Positions 1 through 12,553 are shown, numbered from the stretch's first letter. The stretch: DNA of 64,000 nt from Larix sibirica (GCA_004151065.3 NWUY0304733247.1:1860-65859), one strand, 5' to 3'. Notes: generated by a model not told the origin, from the sequence alone. Program-made: numbers and translations.

Positions 1-913
1 TGAATGGGACCGGAGTTTGCTAGGATAAATGGGCTAAAAGAGGGTAGAAAGCCCCGCAATAAATACGGGAATACTCTTATATTGACCCATCAATCTAGAG
101 ACGTGACGTTTCTTATAAAAATACGTATGTTGGTACTTACTGTCCAAACCAATAGGTTGCCCGTCAAGGATCTAAAACAGTGTATTTTCCCATTCGTCAT
201 AACTATATCCCCCTTGAGAAGTAGTTAAGCTAATAAAACCCCCTCCATAACCCACCTGTAATTTGCTCCCCCATTATTTATATTGGGGCAGGCCAGGGCA
301 ATAAATTATTAAAACCTATGATACGGAAGCTTAATTAAAATTGATCCTTCCTTAATAGAATATGACGGGGCAGCACCATATTAACACCGATCCAGTTGGG
401 TAACCGCGGTCTTTTGCTCACCTAACTCTTATTTAAGGTGCTTCTCTATTTTTATCCTGCACATATCTATACAACCATTCTAGTCTAGAACGGTAGGAAT
501 AGTATGTGATTCTTACGTTCTATGGAGGTAGCAATATTACTTTCCTTGTCCTCTTTATTATATCTTCTTCACTCGGATCAAAGTGTGGACTAATAAGGGT
601 AGGGCCCTAAAAAGATAGAGGGAGTGAAGGTAAGTGAACTGCGACGGAAAAAAATGTTTTCGTTTCTTACTAAATAGCCCTCTCAATTTTGAATTTATAA
701 CCTTTCTAAAATCAGAATAATCCCCTATATAAAATAGTAAGGTAAGGGAGCTCCGTCATCATGTGCTTGAAGGATCAGTCTATCAATTAAGTGCCGACTA
801 AAGCCAAGATCCGGCCCTCGAAAGTCAGGTGATATAAACCCTATTGGTTCGTTCCAATTGAGTTCCTTATTGTTACTTTTCCATGGCTCGATTCCGACTG
901 GTTCTTTTTAGGA
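1..913. other. Noncoding, no gene recognised
   Basis: AT-rich sequence with short open frames only (the longest 74 codons at the left edge, resembling nothing I know). No tRNA, rRNA or mitochondrial gene motif seen. Confidence 0.5.
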
Positions 914-1340
914 TCAAGGCGCGGGGCGAGATGCAAGTCCCATTGAGTGAGTATATTGTATTGCTTCTATATATGAATTTGCTCTAACCGCCCAATAGTA
1001 AAGATGCGGTACTGGTTTGCCATCCGCAACTGGATGGAAGAGTAAACCAGCTTGTGCTCCAGCTGGCAAGTCAGTGAGCTCCCACGTATCATTCAATCTG
1101 AGAGCTGCCATTTCCTCCTCATCCATTGCACTTTTCCACCCCGGATGGAACAAGGTCTCCTGATAATACTTAGGAACCGCAGTGGATTAGAGGGACAAAG
1201 CAAGGTTCCAATAGGTGAAGGATAAGTTTGCGAAAGAAACAAAGTGAGAAATCGAATTTTTAGTACAAGATCGCTTACCTTTACGAATGGCGATAGGAAC
1301 ATTAGAGTATCATAAGCCATAGAGATTGGGTTAAAAAGAC
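914..1340 (-). pseudogene. Ty1/copia retrotransposon pol remnant (integrase-RT junction)
   Basis: Decayed piece of a copia polyprotein, covering the end of the integrase-RT linker and the start of reverse transcriptase. On the minus strand the translation contains PIAIRKGKRSC, then LFHPGWKSAMDEE and LRLNDTWELTDLPAGA. These match the well-known copia order: a 'P-A-R-K-G-x-R' block, 'S-H-F-V-S', 'HPGW..AM..E..AL..N.TWEL..LP.G'. In-frame stops lie in the linker, and a frameshift after the LPAGA block destroys the expected 'GC+WVF..K' segment; only a trace resembling the later 'YTQ..G' word remains. The catalytic RT motifs are absent. The open minus-strand frame just upstream (to about 1531) is Ser-rich and may be more of the linker. 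Such fragments are usually imported from the nucleus into plant mitochondrial DNA. The family call is firm; element and source are unknown. Confidence 0.83.
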
Positions 1341-4300
1341 AAGGTGGATCTGTAGACGTCGATGGAGACTGATGTGTGAGCGGAGTTTATGTTGAAAGAA
1401 CATCCTTCACATTCCTTCTCGTCTACACTTTCAGGGGCTGCTCTTGAGGTAGAGTAATTGAAGGTGGAGAATAGGACTCGCTTGAGGGCACTTGGATGAG
1501 GGCTCTGACCCATAAAAAGTAAGAGTAACAAGAATAGACGAAGGAGATGAATGAACTTAAGTAGCCTCCCCCTTAAAGAGCTCCGCTACTATACTAACTT
1601 AGTTCAATTAGCTTACTTTCCTTCCGACCTTGCCATGCTTCTTCCTTCTCTCGATCGGGCTACTTTACCCGACACCGCTTTCTACCTCCTTTACTCACTC
1701 CTTTATAATGAAAATCTCTAATTTATTATTCCCCGCTTAACCTTTTGTTTTTTAAACAAATAGTGCTCTGCTAAGTGTATTCACACAATGTAGTCTTTTG
1801 CTACGGGTTTTTCATAAAAAAAAAAAACAAAATACCATAATTATAAAACCCCTCCTTGCTTTGGTCGTACGAGCATATAAATCCCATAGAATGAGGCGAA
1901 GATCTGTTGCAAGCAAACTTGGTGCCTTCGCGGCAAATCTGGTAGGCCCTCAATCAATCACACGGGCAACACCCAGCACATCCCTTACTGGCATTTCCCT
2001 TATAGCAGGAATGCAACCCATGTGTCTTTCGATGATACTCAGGTACATTGTAAGTAATGCATCATCTGAAAATTTTGATATAAACTTATGTTCCTACGCG
2101 CGGTAAGTGATTTCGAGTTTTGAGTTCCATATTGGTGGAGGACTCTATCACTGGGTATAGGTAGAATTTGAGATAGAGAGTTCGATAAAGAGTTTGATGA
2201 TGTATAAGGGCCAGGGTTATTTTGAGGGTAAATAGGTATGGCTGCTGCTATGTGCTATGACTGGCACAGAAACTTGGTATCAACTATTATTGTCGGGATT
2301 CTTGGCATTGAGCGCATTTAAACCTGGCGTATAGACCGGTATAAAGTGATCGACTCTTTAAATTGACGCAAAGACGTACAGGTAGCATTGGATCAATCAG
2401 CAGTTGTTAGTTGCTGCCCGGCCATTTATTCTCAAAGGGGTGGGAGAGGAGGTGACTAACATACCCTTAAAAAATTGAAATGATTCTAGTTCCCACACCT
2501 AAGGGGGATCAACCAATTCATAAATATCCCCCACCGCGTGACTACTGACTGAGCCATTCAAAGTAAGGAGGTACATAGTAAAACGCCATGAAATGTTAAT
2601 ATTTTAAAGCGTAAATTCCAATCTTTAGTTTAGTTTTTTTTTTATTTTCGCGGGTTCCTCGAACGCGCTAGGCAAAATATATCCCCATCCTTCGGACCTC
2701 TTCTCACAAAACTCCTGGGCTTTTTTCTATTCAGGGAGTCCTATTATCACAAGTGGTAGCGGGTCCTTGTAAAATCCGGTGGGTGCCGCCATTTCCAGCC
2801 AATAGTCAATCAGCGCCGGCCGGTCCATTGTAAAAGGGTACTCGCCTATAAGCACCAGTCGCAGATAGCCAAGAGTATATCATATGGTTAAGCCGGTCCC
2901 CAGACCTCCTGAAAAGAAGATTTACCTAAATAAGAAAGTTTAATTAGATCTTTTTTTTATTTGTTCCAACGCAATCCAACAACCCTGGAGTCTATGAAGC
3001 AGGGATTTCACACCTCTACTTATGAAGTAAAGTCTATATGCATGCATAATATATGAAACCGCCTATAATATATATATATAATGCAGAGGTGCACCTAACA
3101 CAGTAACTCGAGACCATACCTGCCTTACCTGTATGTCACCACTATGGGAGAGATTCCATGTTCGAAATCAAGGTAACGTCTTGATACAAGTCCAGGTAAT
3201 ATAGTCTAACCCACTAAGGAGAGCCATAGCTTGCTCGATGAACGCTCTTTATCAAAAAGCTGGGTCTACAATTGATCCTTCCACACGATAGTAGCAGCAA
3301 TGATCTGGGTATCAATCTATCCGGTTTTGAAGCTTCTGTCCTTACTTGACAACTCAATACAGGTTTGATCCGCTAAATGGCTGGTACTCAATGCAGGGAC
3401 TCGATCCAATAATTGATGCAGTTGATGCCGCCGCTAGTCAATCCCAGTAGGCAATGCCATATTGAATGGAGGATGTATTCTTTTCTGTTTGGGAATCGAT
3501 CTTCTTGTAGACTCTATGTTTTTGCTTTTAAACCACCATTCCCATGTTCCCAGAGAGAGCCCAGGTTGTTAACAGACGATATAATATATGTCCGCCATAC
3601 GTTATATAGTGAGTGTGCCTAGCACGTTAGGCAAGGAAATGCTTAAAAAAGGCGATGGTATCTTTTCAAGATTTGCCAAGGGAATAAGGCAGGCAGCTGG
3701 GGTAAGTATTCAAGATGGGTGGTCCGGAAGACGAATGAGAATGTCCACAACATCTACCAGGAGATAAGGCCCCGCCACACTTACCAGTCATCATTCATTA
3801 CATATGTTGATGCATCTTTTGAGTAGCATAGCCCAATTGATTTTAAGGGAAGATTAGCGTAGCAGGCAGGGGACTGAAAGCGCTCAGCACATAGTGTCAT
3901 AAAGAGCGGTAAGGTGAAGTGGATGTCTGGAACATGATGATGTTCCCGTGCAGGGGTAGGGCCCCAATCAGTGAAGATGCCTCACACATTGGATTTTATT
4001 CCTTGAAAGATTGTTTCTTTCTTATTCCTTCAAATATTGTTTCTTCTCACTTAAACCTTCTCAATCCAATCTCATTAAGAGGTCGCACGGTACCAATGCG
4101 TCTATAAGCTATGTGAAGCACGACCTACCTGGCTGTAATACCCACTAGAGCTAGAACAAAAATACCTAGCTAGGTACGTGAACCGAAAGCCCCAGTTACC
4201 AACAGTGAGCAGTTAACCTGATCAGCAAATCTTAAGCCCTATGTTTCGGTGGGCACACTGTGTTAAGTACACAGTCCACCTTTTCCCACCAGTGAAAACC

Positions 4301-4840
4301 TACCTGCCTGCAAGGATATTGCTGCTTGCATTAGAGAGAAGATCTTGCTATCTGCTCTTTATATATTGCTTTTTATTAACTTAATCCAACAATACAAGAC
4401 CGTAATGTGAAAAACTAAAGTCACAGTTACTACTTGGGATAGCTGACCAAAGATGAACGGGATGGAACCGTGGTCCTATAAAGCTGAACAGTACGGAACA
4501 CTGTGACTACTGAGACTAAACCACTATGAACAGTACGGGACTGAGTGAGTGAGGTAAAGCCATTGGGTCTACAATAGCCACTAGTCGATGGCACTAAATT
4601 CTTGTAGAGTAAGACATCAGTATAGGGAGAGGGGCGCACACAACTGCTGTCACATCCTCCGGGAGAGGTAACCCTTTCACTTATACCGAGAGAAGAAGAA
4701 AACAAAAAAGAATAATGTGTGTCCGTGTTGTTGTGTTAGCATAATAAGAAGTTTTAAGGAACCCGTGTTGTTGTAAGGAGGTATATATCTAATATAAGAT
4801 GAGCATCTCTGGTTGAATCCATCCATACCTAAGTGGTGCG
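1341..4840. other. Noncoding region, no gene recognised
   Basis: About 3.5 kb with only short frames (up to 102 codons at 1798-2106, no recognisable domain). Holds poly-T runs near 2631-2643 and an alternating TA run near 3066-3080. Nothing else could be assigned. Confidence 0.5.
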
Positions 4841-4841
4841 G

Positions 4842-5024
4842 TTATGTCAACAGACATTCATAAGCTTGCTTCTCCATTGTTTCCAGCGGGCTAAAATGGC
4901 CAGAGAATATATTTATAGCGTAACTGTGTTCATTTTCCCCATTCTCATTCCTACCAGCAAGCCATTTATTTATTGAACCTGCCGGGGTTGATTCGACACA
5001 GTCAGCAGCAGTAACGAAAAGCAA
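4842..5024 (-). pseudogene. Possible Ty3/gypsy RNase H fragment
   Basis: A 60-codon minus-strand frame ends in SGHFSPLETMEKQAYECLL. This resembles the gypsy RT-RNase H junction, where a block like 'P+...SK.L...E..YS..EKQA.A' is usual. The preceding Gly/Glu-rich part would correspond to the connection segment. No catalytic residues can be placed, and a chance match cannot be excluded for such a short piece. A better-preserved relative of this word (MEKQAYALVK in a shifted frame) occurs in the minus-strand fragment near 47.2 kb. Confidence 0.35.
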
Positions 5025-5096
5025 GTAATGACAGGTAATTTAGCTTAGAAAGAAAGGTTGGTTATTAAGACGCCAGGTTGATATAAAACTGAAATC

Positions 5097-5300
5097 CATA
5101 TATGCCAATTTGTATAGTAACACTAGTAGTAGGCGGACCATTGGTGAAGAGTAGGCCCGGTGAAGATCCAATGACCTTAGATATGCAAGTGAAACCTGTT
5201 TCTAAGAGTGGAGATAGTAGAACTAGATGCTAGGAGGAAGGAGCCGCAAACAATCTAACTAGGAGCCAAGTATATATGCCATATCATATAGTAACAAGTC
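5097..5300. repeat. Diverged local tandem repeat
   Basis: Two imperfect copies about 175 bases apart share the block TATATGCCA...TATAGTAACA (near 5099 and 5272). A third partial copy of the CCATATCATAT word lies near 5463. The surrounding sequence is built of short words such as CTAGGAGC. Function unknown. Confidence 0.5.
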
Positions 5301-6539
5301 TCTATGTGAGAATCCAAGGTATACTTATCTATGCAAAATCTAGTATGTTAGGTGCGGACGTAGAGCTAGGAATCAGCTATAGGAGCTCTAGTAATAGCGA
5401 TTGCATCGAACCTTTTTGCGAGGCTAGAACGTAGTGGATCTCCATCCACCAGCATCAACATGGCCATATCATATCATATATGTATGATTTCTCTGGACTG
5501 GTTTTGGAGACAAGTTAAACTATTAGAAGATAGAAGAGCCCAGCAAAGTAAGTGTCTTAGTGCTTAGCCCAGTCGTGTTTCTTAGCGGAGCCCATTGGAG
5601 TGGAGACTAACATTGAATTATTCTTTGTTGTTCGAAGTTGTTATAGAGAGATAATCGAATTGAAATATAGATAGAACCTCTTCTAAGGTTCAACGTAGGC
5701 TGGTCTCACGTCTCAATGCGCGATATTTTCTATTAATGTTTTTGTGTAGAGATCTATATAAAGGGCAGTGTCTCCGCGTCCAACTTATGGCGCATGGCTA
5801 AATAAACAATATGCTTGTTTACTTACTAGCATATTGATTGAAACATGCCCGATTGCTTCTATCCCGATCTCTCTACCTCCAAGACCTTGGCGCCGATTGA
5901 ACCACTTAGATCGTGGCTTTACGCTGCTGATATCGGCAAGAGCAACGAGTGATTTATTTATCTATTGATATCTCAGGCAGCAAGCTCAAGAAGCCCACAA
6001 TAAAGTTGATCATTGTAAGTTAGCCATTCGATCGACGGGTCTCAATTGAGATCTCAGTCCGGCAGGTGGCAAGATCGAAGATCTATCTCAGGGAGAGATA
6101 ATCTCTCAGGCGGTAAGTGCTTCTTTTTATTATCTTGGGTCTGACAGTGAAAAGGGTAGCTCTGGAGGGTATGGATTGAAAGGGGATAAGGGGGTTTTTA
6201 CAAATAATCATAAACCTTATTGAATCCACTCCTCGTTATGGCTTTGGTGTTTATGAAGGGCAGGCAGGTCTCCCATCCCTCGGATTCTAGCTAGCATCAC
6301 GGGTAGTCTCGTCTCGCCTAAAAGCAAGCTGTGTCAAGTTCATCGTTCGCCTCCAGTTCGAGAGAGATACAAGTAGGTATCAATTTCTATTTCAGTCAGT
6401 CAGGTTGCAAGGTCGAGTAGGGAGAGATCATCTCTCAGGAGGGATATAGAACGGGGCAGCAATATCGATACGGACAGGTATCAATCAAGAAATAATATAG
6501 TTAGCAAGATTAAAGATTTCAGGTGGAAATTTATTATTT
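5301..6539. other. Noncoding region with a duplicated hairpin block
   Basis: No gene recognised; a 66-codon frame at 5768-5968 matches nothing known. The segment contains the duplicated palindrome block annotated separately. Confidence 0.45.
6061..6443. repeat. Direct repeat pair, each with a perfect 7-bp hairpin
   Basis: Copy 1 (6064-6113) and copy 2 (6400-6443) share CAGGTNGCAAG.TCGA...GGGAGAGAT.ATCTCTCAGG. Each contains a perfect inverted repeat, GAGAGAT / ATCTCTC, around one base (A at 6100; C at 6429). The arms are intact in both copies although flanking bases differ and copy 2 has a deletion. Could be a small hairpin element or chance conservation. Confidence 0.6.
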
Positions 6540-7660
6540 AAGCATGATAGCTTCTGTTACTCATTACGCTTATGACTAGTACTAAGCCCATATTCACTTG
6601 TTAGTTATGCTATCCTATTCAAGCTAGTTTATACGAATGGTGTTAGCAGTGTCATAGATAGTAATGATTATAGAAATAAGTATAACCATAGAGTAGTAGT
6701 TACTAGTAAACACATAGTTCTTAACCTCTTGTTTAGCTCAGTTATAGAAGCTCATCAACATGTTACTTATGTAAATACTTATGAGAAGTATGATTGAAAC
6801 AGAATCGATCTAAATACTATATATGTGGTCTAGCTTAGGTATAGCTCGTACTTATTACAAGTATAAAGATTTAAGTCATCTGTATAAATTAACACATAGT
6901 AATGGGAATGTAACTGCTTACTAGTATGTAGAAGCTTAGTCATGTAACAAGGATCAATGGTTATAGCTTACTTTATTCTGTACTTGATGATTACGAATAT
7001 GCTCATCTTGGTTACTATTACTAGTGTTATTATGGTTGAGTAACAATGCTAATACTACTAGTGTTATATGAGGTTAAAGCAGATCACCTTATGAATCATA
7101 ATGGTTGTTGTTATCATCGTACTTGCAGTAATGAATTAGCACGAGATTAGATTGGTAAACAAGTAAGCATATGTTATACTTAATATGCTCGTATTAAACT
7201 CTATTAGTAGTAAGAGATATTCTCACTAAACATATGGATATCATAGACTAATAAGAGGATTACAGTTTATGTAGTATGGTGCTTACAATGGTTTAGCTTA
7301 CGAGGGTAATGTAAGAGCTTAACACAAAGACAAGTATAAAAATGTATACATATTAGTATGAAGCTGATACTATAGATTACCTATATCACGATCTTTCCAT
7401 AGTAATGGCACTCACTTAGCTTATAACAGCTCTGTACTTACTATATCACTGTATTTGCAGCTTTGATTATACCTTATAGGTTAGACAAGCTTAGTTTGGT
7501 TCCATATTACACTACCTGTATGTACTATATAGAAGTAATCCCATAATGATTACACATAGTATGATTATATAAGCTAACTAAGAAGGGTACTGTTTACACC
7601 TTGTTGAGTCTGATGAGTATAAGTATTAGCATAATATATGAACACAATAGGGTTAAGTAT
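6540..7660 (+). repeat. AT-rich codon-phased low-complexity tract
   Basis: A compositional island built from short words such as TTAGTT, TACTTATG and AAGCTTAG. Read on the plus strand it stays protein-like over long stretches with scattered stops, for example HVTYVNTYEKYD and, after a phase shift, YSVLDDYEYAHLGYY. Composition is rich in Tyr, Val, Ser, Asn and His. It may be an AT-richer relative of the Val/Asp/Pro tracts elsewhere in the window, or simply low complexity. No homologue recognised. Confidence 0.4.
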
Positions 7661-9671
7661 GAGCTTGGTTCGAATCCAAGTAAGCAAATGAAGCTTAAGT
7701 GATACCTTAATATTCACAAACTTTCTATTCCAGGTGGGAGCTTAAAACCTTACCCCGTCATCTAAGCAGGCCCTCACTAACTTACTGTTCCCAGATGGAG
7801 GAACATATCTCTTTACATATCTAGTAACCTACCTATCTATTTACCTATCTATTCTTCTAACCATCGCTAGTCCTTATTTACTTGGCAGGCGCTGTTCTTT
7901 CCCCTAATACCCCATTAATTCTTGCTGCGATATGGCCCTATCCTTTACTGGTCACCATATAGTTTTTTTCACTCCCTCTCTTTGAACCGCATTCAATGGG
8001 CACGAAAACGCGTTGTAGCTTCACTTAGACATTGTCACGACGTTCTGGTGTTACGATAACTCATGTTGTTTATATACGTATATAAAATAAAGCGCTTTCA
8101 GCATAACACCTGATCTTCGTTCCGGTGTTAGCTTTTGGCTATTCCTAAATGGCACGTGTGTATACATGGGTTCGATAAAGGCACCGAAGGCTGCGCGAGA
8201 TGACGGACGAGATTCGATTGACAATTATACGTTCCCTTTCATTGCTGCTATTATATACGTAATTACGCTTTCCTCGTCCTCCCTATGGTCAGTCCGTATT
8301 GATTGCTTTTGGTTCCCCTGTGAAGCCCGGACGTTTAACCCTTTGGCTTTAACTAACTTTGTTGGCACTTACCTTTACTATTACTATAGAACTCTTTACC
8401 CGGACTTTTCACCCGTTACAGAGGAAGCGAGCAAGCTCAGAGAACTTTAAGTCCGGACACAGACACAGCCGAACAGTCAGCCATTGATTTCCAACCATTT
8501 AAGTTCCTGTCAGTAGAAACCTTCCAGCATGTTAAATCGAGATGCCTCTCTTAGGGTTCAGTTACCAATTTTATGTACCCAATCCCATTGGTTAGAAACC
8601 CTAGCCTAGGCAACCCGATCTAACGATCCTTCGTATCGGGAGGGATATACTTCCCACTCGGCCATCTATAGCGTCATGCGTTACACCGGCTACACGGCCA
8701 TCTATAACTTTATCTGTTATAATACCTACTAAGTAGGTCTTGATTCCAAGGAGTGAAAGAAAAAAGCGCCTTGAAAAAGGTGTAATTTATATATCGGATG
8801 GCGAGGTATAAACTTTACCATAGCGCAATCGGGGTAGGTTATGGAAGCAAAACAAAAAAAGGCAGGTGGATAATTAGCTTTATCCCAGCTTATTTCTCTG
8901 CATTTCCTTAAATAGAAGAAAAATGTATGGGTAGGCTTATAAAAACAACTGAGCACAGCTTTCTCTATGGTTTTGTATTGATCACACATAAAAGGGGTAG
9001 GCTTGCTCACTCCCATAAATAGTATCGGGTGGAATCTCTAGCTTTCCTAGCAGCATATCTAGTTAGCGGGTGATATATGTTATGTTTTTAGCGGCTCAAT
9101 AACCAATTTCTGCATATCGCGTTATAATGAATAGTAATAACGGACAGGCTTAGCAACAAAAGTATGGGTGGTACAAAAACCGCATCTATTGTATGATGCT
9201 GGCTTACCAACACTATTGCGGGGGCTTTACCGACCGAACCCGCGGAACCACAAAGACAGACAGACACAGACAGAGGCTGGAGTAGTACTACGGATATGCT
9301 TTGAGGAAGGACAGAGGCTTATCACTGACTTTATACCGCCTGAAATAGGGAATTTGAGAGGGAAGCTTCTAAATTTTATTCTCGATTAAAGGGAAAGATA
9401 ATTAGGCTTATCTTAGAAACAGTGACTTAAACTCCCTATAAATCTACTTTTACGTACGCCCAAGAATGAATGCTATGCTATATATATATGATATTATTAT
9501 TTTACCGCTTGGCATTGGCTAATATCTCTACCTGAAGAGAGGTCCAAATCTGAAATCGAGTATCGATCTTAAAAGAGTGTGCGCGAGAGGCCAGGTTGAA
9601 ATGTTTTCCCTTCCCGCATTGGGGTAAATTACGTATATACATATGAGAGGTATGTCGCTCGCTAATGGCTC
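7661..9671. other. Noncoding region, no gene recognised
   Basis: Short frames only, including 94 codons at 8166-8450 and 95 codons at 8729-9016 (minus), neither resembling a known protein. The left edge has a tRNA T-arm look-alike without the rest of a tRNA. A diverged repeat of 47.8 kb lies at 7986-8028. Confidence 0.45.
7986..8028 (+). repeat. Dispersed repeat, copy 1 (partner at 47789-47834)
   Basis: Shares CGC.TTCAA.GGGCACGAAA and then GC.GTAG.T.CACTT with the second copy on the same strand. Substitutions and small indels show it is an old duplication. Confidence 0.5.
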
Positions 9672-9778
9672 TGCCCTACTTCCTTCTTATCGTAGTTAAG
9701 ACGCACATTTGCTTTGCTTAGACGTCTTCATTCCAATAAAAGCCCAAGTGAAGAAAAGAGTTAACAGGCCGGTAAGAT
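9672..9778 (+). repeat. Dispersed repeat, copy 1 (partner at 13545-13658)
   Basis: Begins GCCCTACTTCCTT and ends AACAGGCCGGTAAGATG. The intervening TCGTAGTTAA, TTCATT.CCA.AAAA..C and AAG.GA...AAGAGTT blocks are in the same order as in the partner. The copies differ by many substitutions and indels. A short third match to the end of the unit (AAAAGGCCAGTAAGATGGAT) lies at 11883-11902. Confidence 0.65.
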
Positions 9779-10271
9779 GAGGCGCGAAGCGGTAAAATCA
9801 AAATATAAAAAACTGAGTCGCTTCGCCTTCCTATGTGATGAAAGAATAGATCCTCCCTAGCTAGATGGGGTGCTTTCTAATAAAATCCCAAAGGTTAAGG
9901 TGAAAAGACTATAAATAGGCAAGGCATGGAGTTAGGTTGACCCATCAAAACTTGGATAACTATGCAATTTGGGTTCTGGTCGATAAAAAAACGCTCCCAA
10001 ACGCGTCTTTCTAAAGACCAATTTTGTTGGGACGGGTTCGGAGGCATATTCCCCAGCGCCATCCCTGGACGATTTTTCGTTTCCAGATTGGATGTCACCG
10101 CATTGGGTTTCACTGCTGTTGGTATTCACCCTACCTCCCTGGATGACTATCGGTAAATAGCGCTGGCATTGAGTGATCGAGTAGAGAGATTGAGTGCATC
10201 ACCACCTGGTCTACTGTGGGATCGAGTACGGGCATCTACACCTTCCTGGATCGATTGAATGAACACCTCTC
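9779..10271. other. Noncoding, no gene recognised
   Basis: Overlapping short frames of 64-72 codons on both strands around 9895-10156, none with a recognisable domain. The overlap of open frames on both strands suggests composition rather than coding. Confidence 0.45.
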
Positions 10272-10560
10272 CAAACCTCTTCATGGGGCAAGCGATAGCG
10301 ATCAACACCCAACAAGTAGGCAAGTGGTAACCCGTCAAGTAGCCTACCCACCTTCGATCTAACACCTCTGGTTACTGTTCCTAGCAAGTAGCCTTTGCAG
10401 ACAACACCTTTGGCGAGTGATCCCGACAAGCAGATGATCCCTTTTCTCGCAATTGGTACACCTCACACGTACGTATACATCTGCCCGCTTAGGGAGGAAG
10501 CAAGATGGCCTCTTTGTAGGTAAAAAGATAGCTCATCCTCATCAAACAAAGACGACTAAT
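10272..10560 (+). repeat. Dispersed repeat family, copy 1 (partners at 53867-54050 and, inverted, 12521-12553)
   Basis: Two blocks occur in the same order here and at 53.9 kb: CCTC.T.GGGCAA.CGATAG followed by CGATCA, and ATCATCAAACAAAGA..C.AC preceded by AGCT.......CTCAT. The first block also occurs inverted at 12521-12553. Spacing between the blocks differs between copies. Old duplication; no coding potential recognised. Confidence 0.6.
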
Positions 10561-11050
10561 CGTTGACCCTTGTTCTACTCACCTCAACTACGTGGACTAT
10601 GGGTAGGTCCATAAGGCAAGGACTACGCACACTTGGCAAAATACCTGTTATCAAAGAGAAACGCTCTAGAAGGATATATGTTATATAGCGAAGAAAATCC
10701 AGTTTAAGTGTCCCGCTCCGCTCCTTCATTTTAGTGCTGCTTTTATAGCTAGCTTCATTCACTTTCTGCCGGAAGTCAGACACGGAGTGGATACAATGCC
10801 TTTTATTTAACCGAGCCCCCTTTTTACCCATTAGTGAGTACTCCCGCTATTTATTACCTCCGGCCGGTCTTTTGGGGGTTATAAAACCATTCAACGAAGG
10901 GTGCCTCTGTCCTCTGTTAGGGCATAACTCTTATGTATGGGGCACCCATCCCCAGGATCTTCTTGATCAAAGCTTTTAACCCATTGTGCATTGGGTGGTA
11001 TCGTTGCTCCGCACCTCTTGGATTTATTAACTAAAGCCTTACTACTTAGA
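10561..11050. other. Noncoding, no gene recognised
   Basis: One minus-strand frame of 91 codons (10556-10831) without known motifs. Nothing else seen. Confidence 0.45.
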
Positions 11051-11245
11051 TTAGATTATATGGGCTTGGGCACTTAGAGCATATTATCTTTATAAACCTA
11101 CTGGAAGAAAGATTGACTGTCAGTTGCACGGCTAAGTTGTTAAATCCTCGGAACTGTATTTTGAACTACTGCCTTATGATATGAGATCTTATGCGCTTGG
11201 GTTGACACTTAGGGAACATTCATATTTACTTCTTTAAGCCGAAAG
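11051..11245 (+). repeat. Diverged tandem duplication, about 130-bp period
   Basis: Copy A (11051-11112) and copy B (11181-11245) align through GAT.TTATG.GCTTGG, CACTTAG.G and CATAT.AT.T.....TAAA.C or its equivalent, ending GAAAG. The identity is clear but well eroded. Confidence 0.55.
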
Positions 11246-11611
11246 TCTAAAAGGTTTACCTATTGCTACTATCAACTTATCACCTGGCATATTTTTACCT
11301 TGCATAGAGCATAGACCGGGGACGGCTTACAGACCTTATTTTGATATTAAAAGGCTCACTTGGGTGGGCATAACATCGCTATGAACCTTTAATTAACCTA
11401 TTTTCCCTTTACTTTCATGTGCATGCTATCAACCTTTACCATCCTCTGGTGGCTACTGCCTTACCCTACTTAGTTATCCCCCAATACCAGTGCACGCGCG
11501 TTTATGTATAACAACATTGTTGGTTGAACCAGCGTTCAAAAACAACACTTGCTCGCAGAGAGGAGTCATGCTTAGTGAGTATACACTCTTATACTACCTT
11601 GCATGTTAATT

Positions 11612-11690
11612 CATCCAGCGGCTCAGGTGCTCCCTCCCTCCATGCAATAAGGCACGCACGGAGTATTCAGGAAGCACTTATCCTTACTTG
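11612..11690 (+). repeat. Dispersed repeat, copy 1 (partner at 15622-15720)
   Basis: Shared blocks in order: TCC.GCG or TCCGGAAGCGCTGA, CAGGT.CT.CCTCC, CCATGCAAT, GGCA and GGAAGCACTTA. The partner carries a short insertion in the middle. In both copies a TTACGTATATA or TTACATATATAA word follows downstream. Confidence 0.55.
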
Positions 11691-11769
11691 GTTAGGTCGT
11701 GCAAAGAAAGAGGGTAAGTTGTATGTTCGTTTGCCCAAAATTACGTATATAAATAAAATAAAGCCCTAG

Positions 11770-12520
11770 AGCGCGCAGCGGTTAGAATTGGAGATAAGAT
11801 CCTAATCTGAAATAGGCACCAGGCATGGAATGGTCGATTCAAAAACATTAGCCAGACGAGCATTTTCATAAGGCACTCCATGAAAAGGCCAGTAAGATGG
11901 ATGTGTCCAATAGATTCAAAGATGAAGAATTTAATAAAAAAAACGAAGCTGTGTGGCGTTTGAAGTTAAAACAAAATAGGGTGCTTGGTTAATCTAGGTT
12001 GATAAATTGCGTTTTTCAGTAGGGCTTTAGCTAACGCTCCTGCATGTAAGGTTATTCCTTCCTCCCATCCATCCATAATTGGGGAAGCACTGGCTTCTTG
12101 AGCTTGCTTGCTATATTTATTAATATTATACTCCATGTTCCTCACAGCTAACCAAGGGACCCATTTGACCAACTGATGTTCACCCCTAAGCCCCATGTTT
12201 TACCTACAGCCGTAATCCCCGTGTTACCATCATCAACACCGCCAGCACACGCTACGGGACGCTGCGCTTCTGGACTATGCTTTCCCCGACCGGGCCAGGG
12301 AGAAGACTGATGGAGCTAACTGATGGATACACCCAATATGATTGACAGAACAAAACAGCTGATCAACACCTACACAAACACCATATCGGCTAGAGATAAT
12401 CACGCATAGCGTTATATATATATATTTATTTACCGCTACAGAAGAAGTTCCCCTAGCAATTACTACGCTTCAACAGGAACAAAGCATCGAACCTTTAGGT
12501 TGCAAGGATCGATTTACACT
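11770..12520. other. Noncoding, no gene recognised
   Basis: A minus-strand frame of 76 codons (11966-12196) resembles nothing known. An alternating TA run lies near 12413-12425. Confidence 0.45.
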
Positions 12521-12553
12521 CCCCCTGATCGCTAAGCTTGCCTCATGAAGGTT
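12521..12553 (-). repeat. Inverted copy of the 10.3 kb / 53.9 kb repeat
   Basis: The reverse complement reads CTTCATGAGGCAAGCTTAGC followed by GATCAGGGGG, matching the start of the repeat at 10272 and 53867. Confidence 0.5.

Noticed and set aside
7660-7690. tRNA-like T arm: CTTGG-TTCGAAT-CCAAG
   Set aside because: The arm is perfect, but no matching acceptor, D arm or anticodon arm could be folded upstream; taken as chance or a lone scrap.
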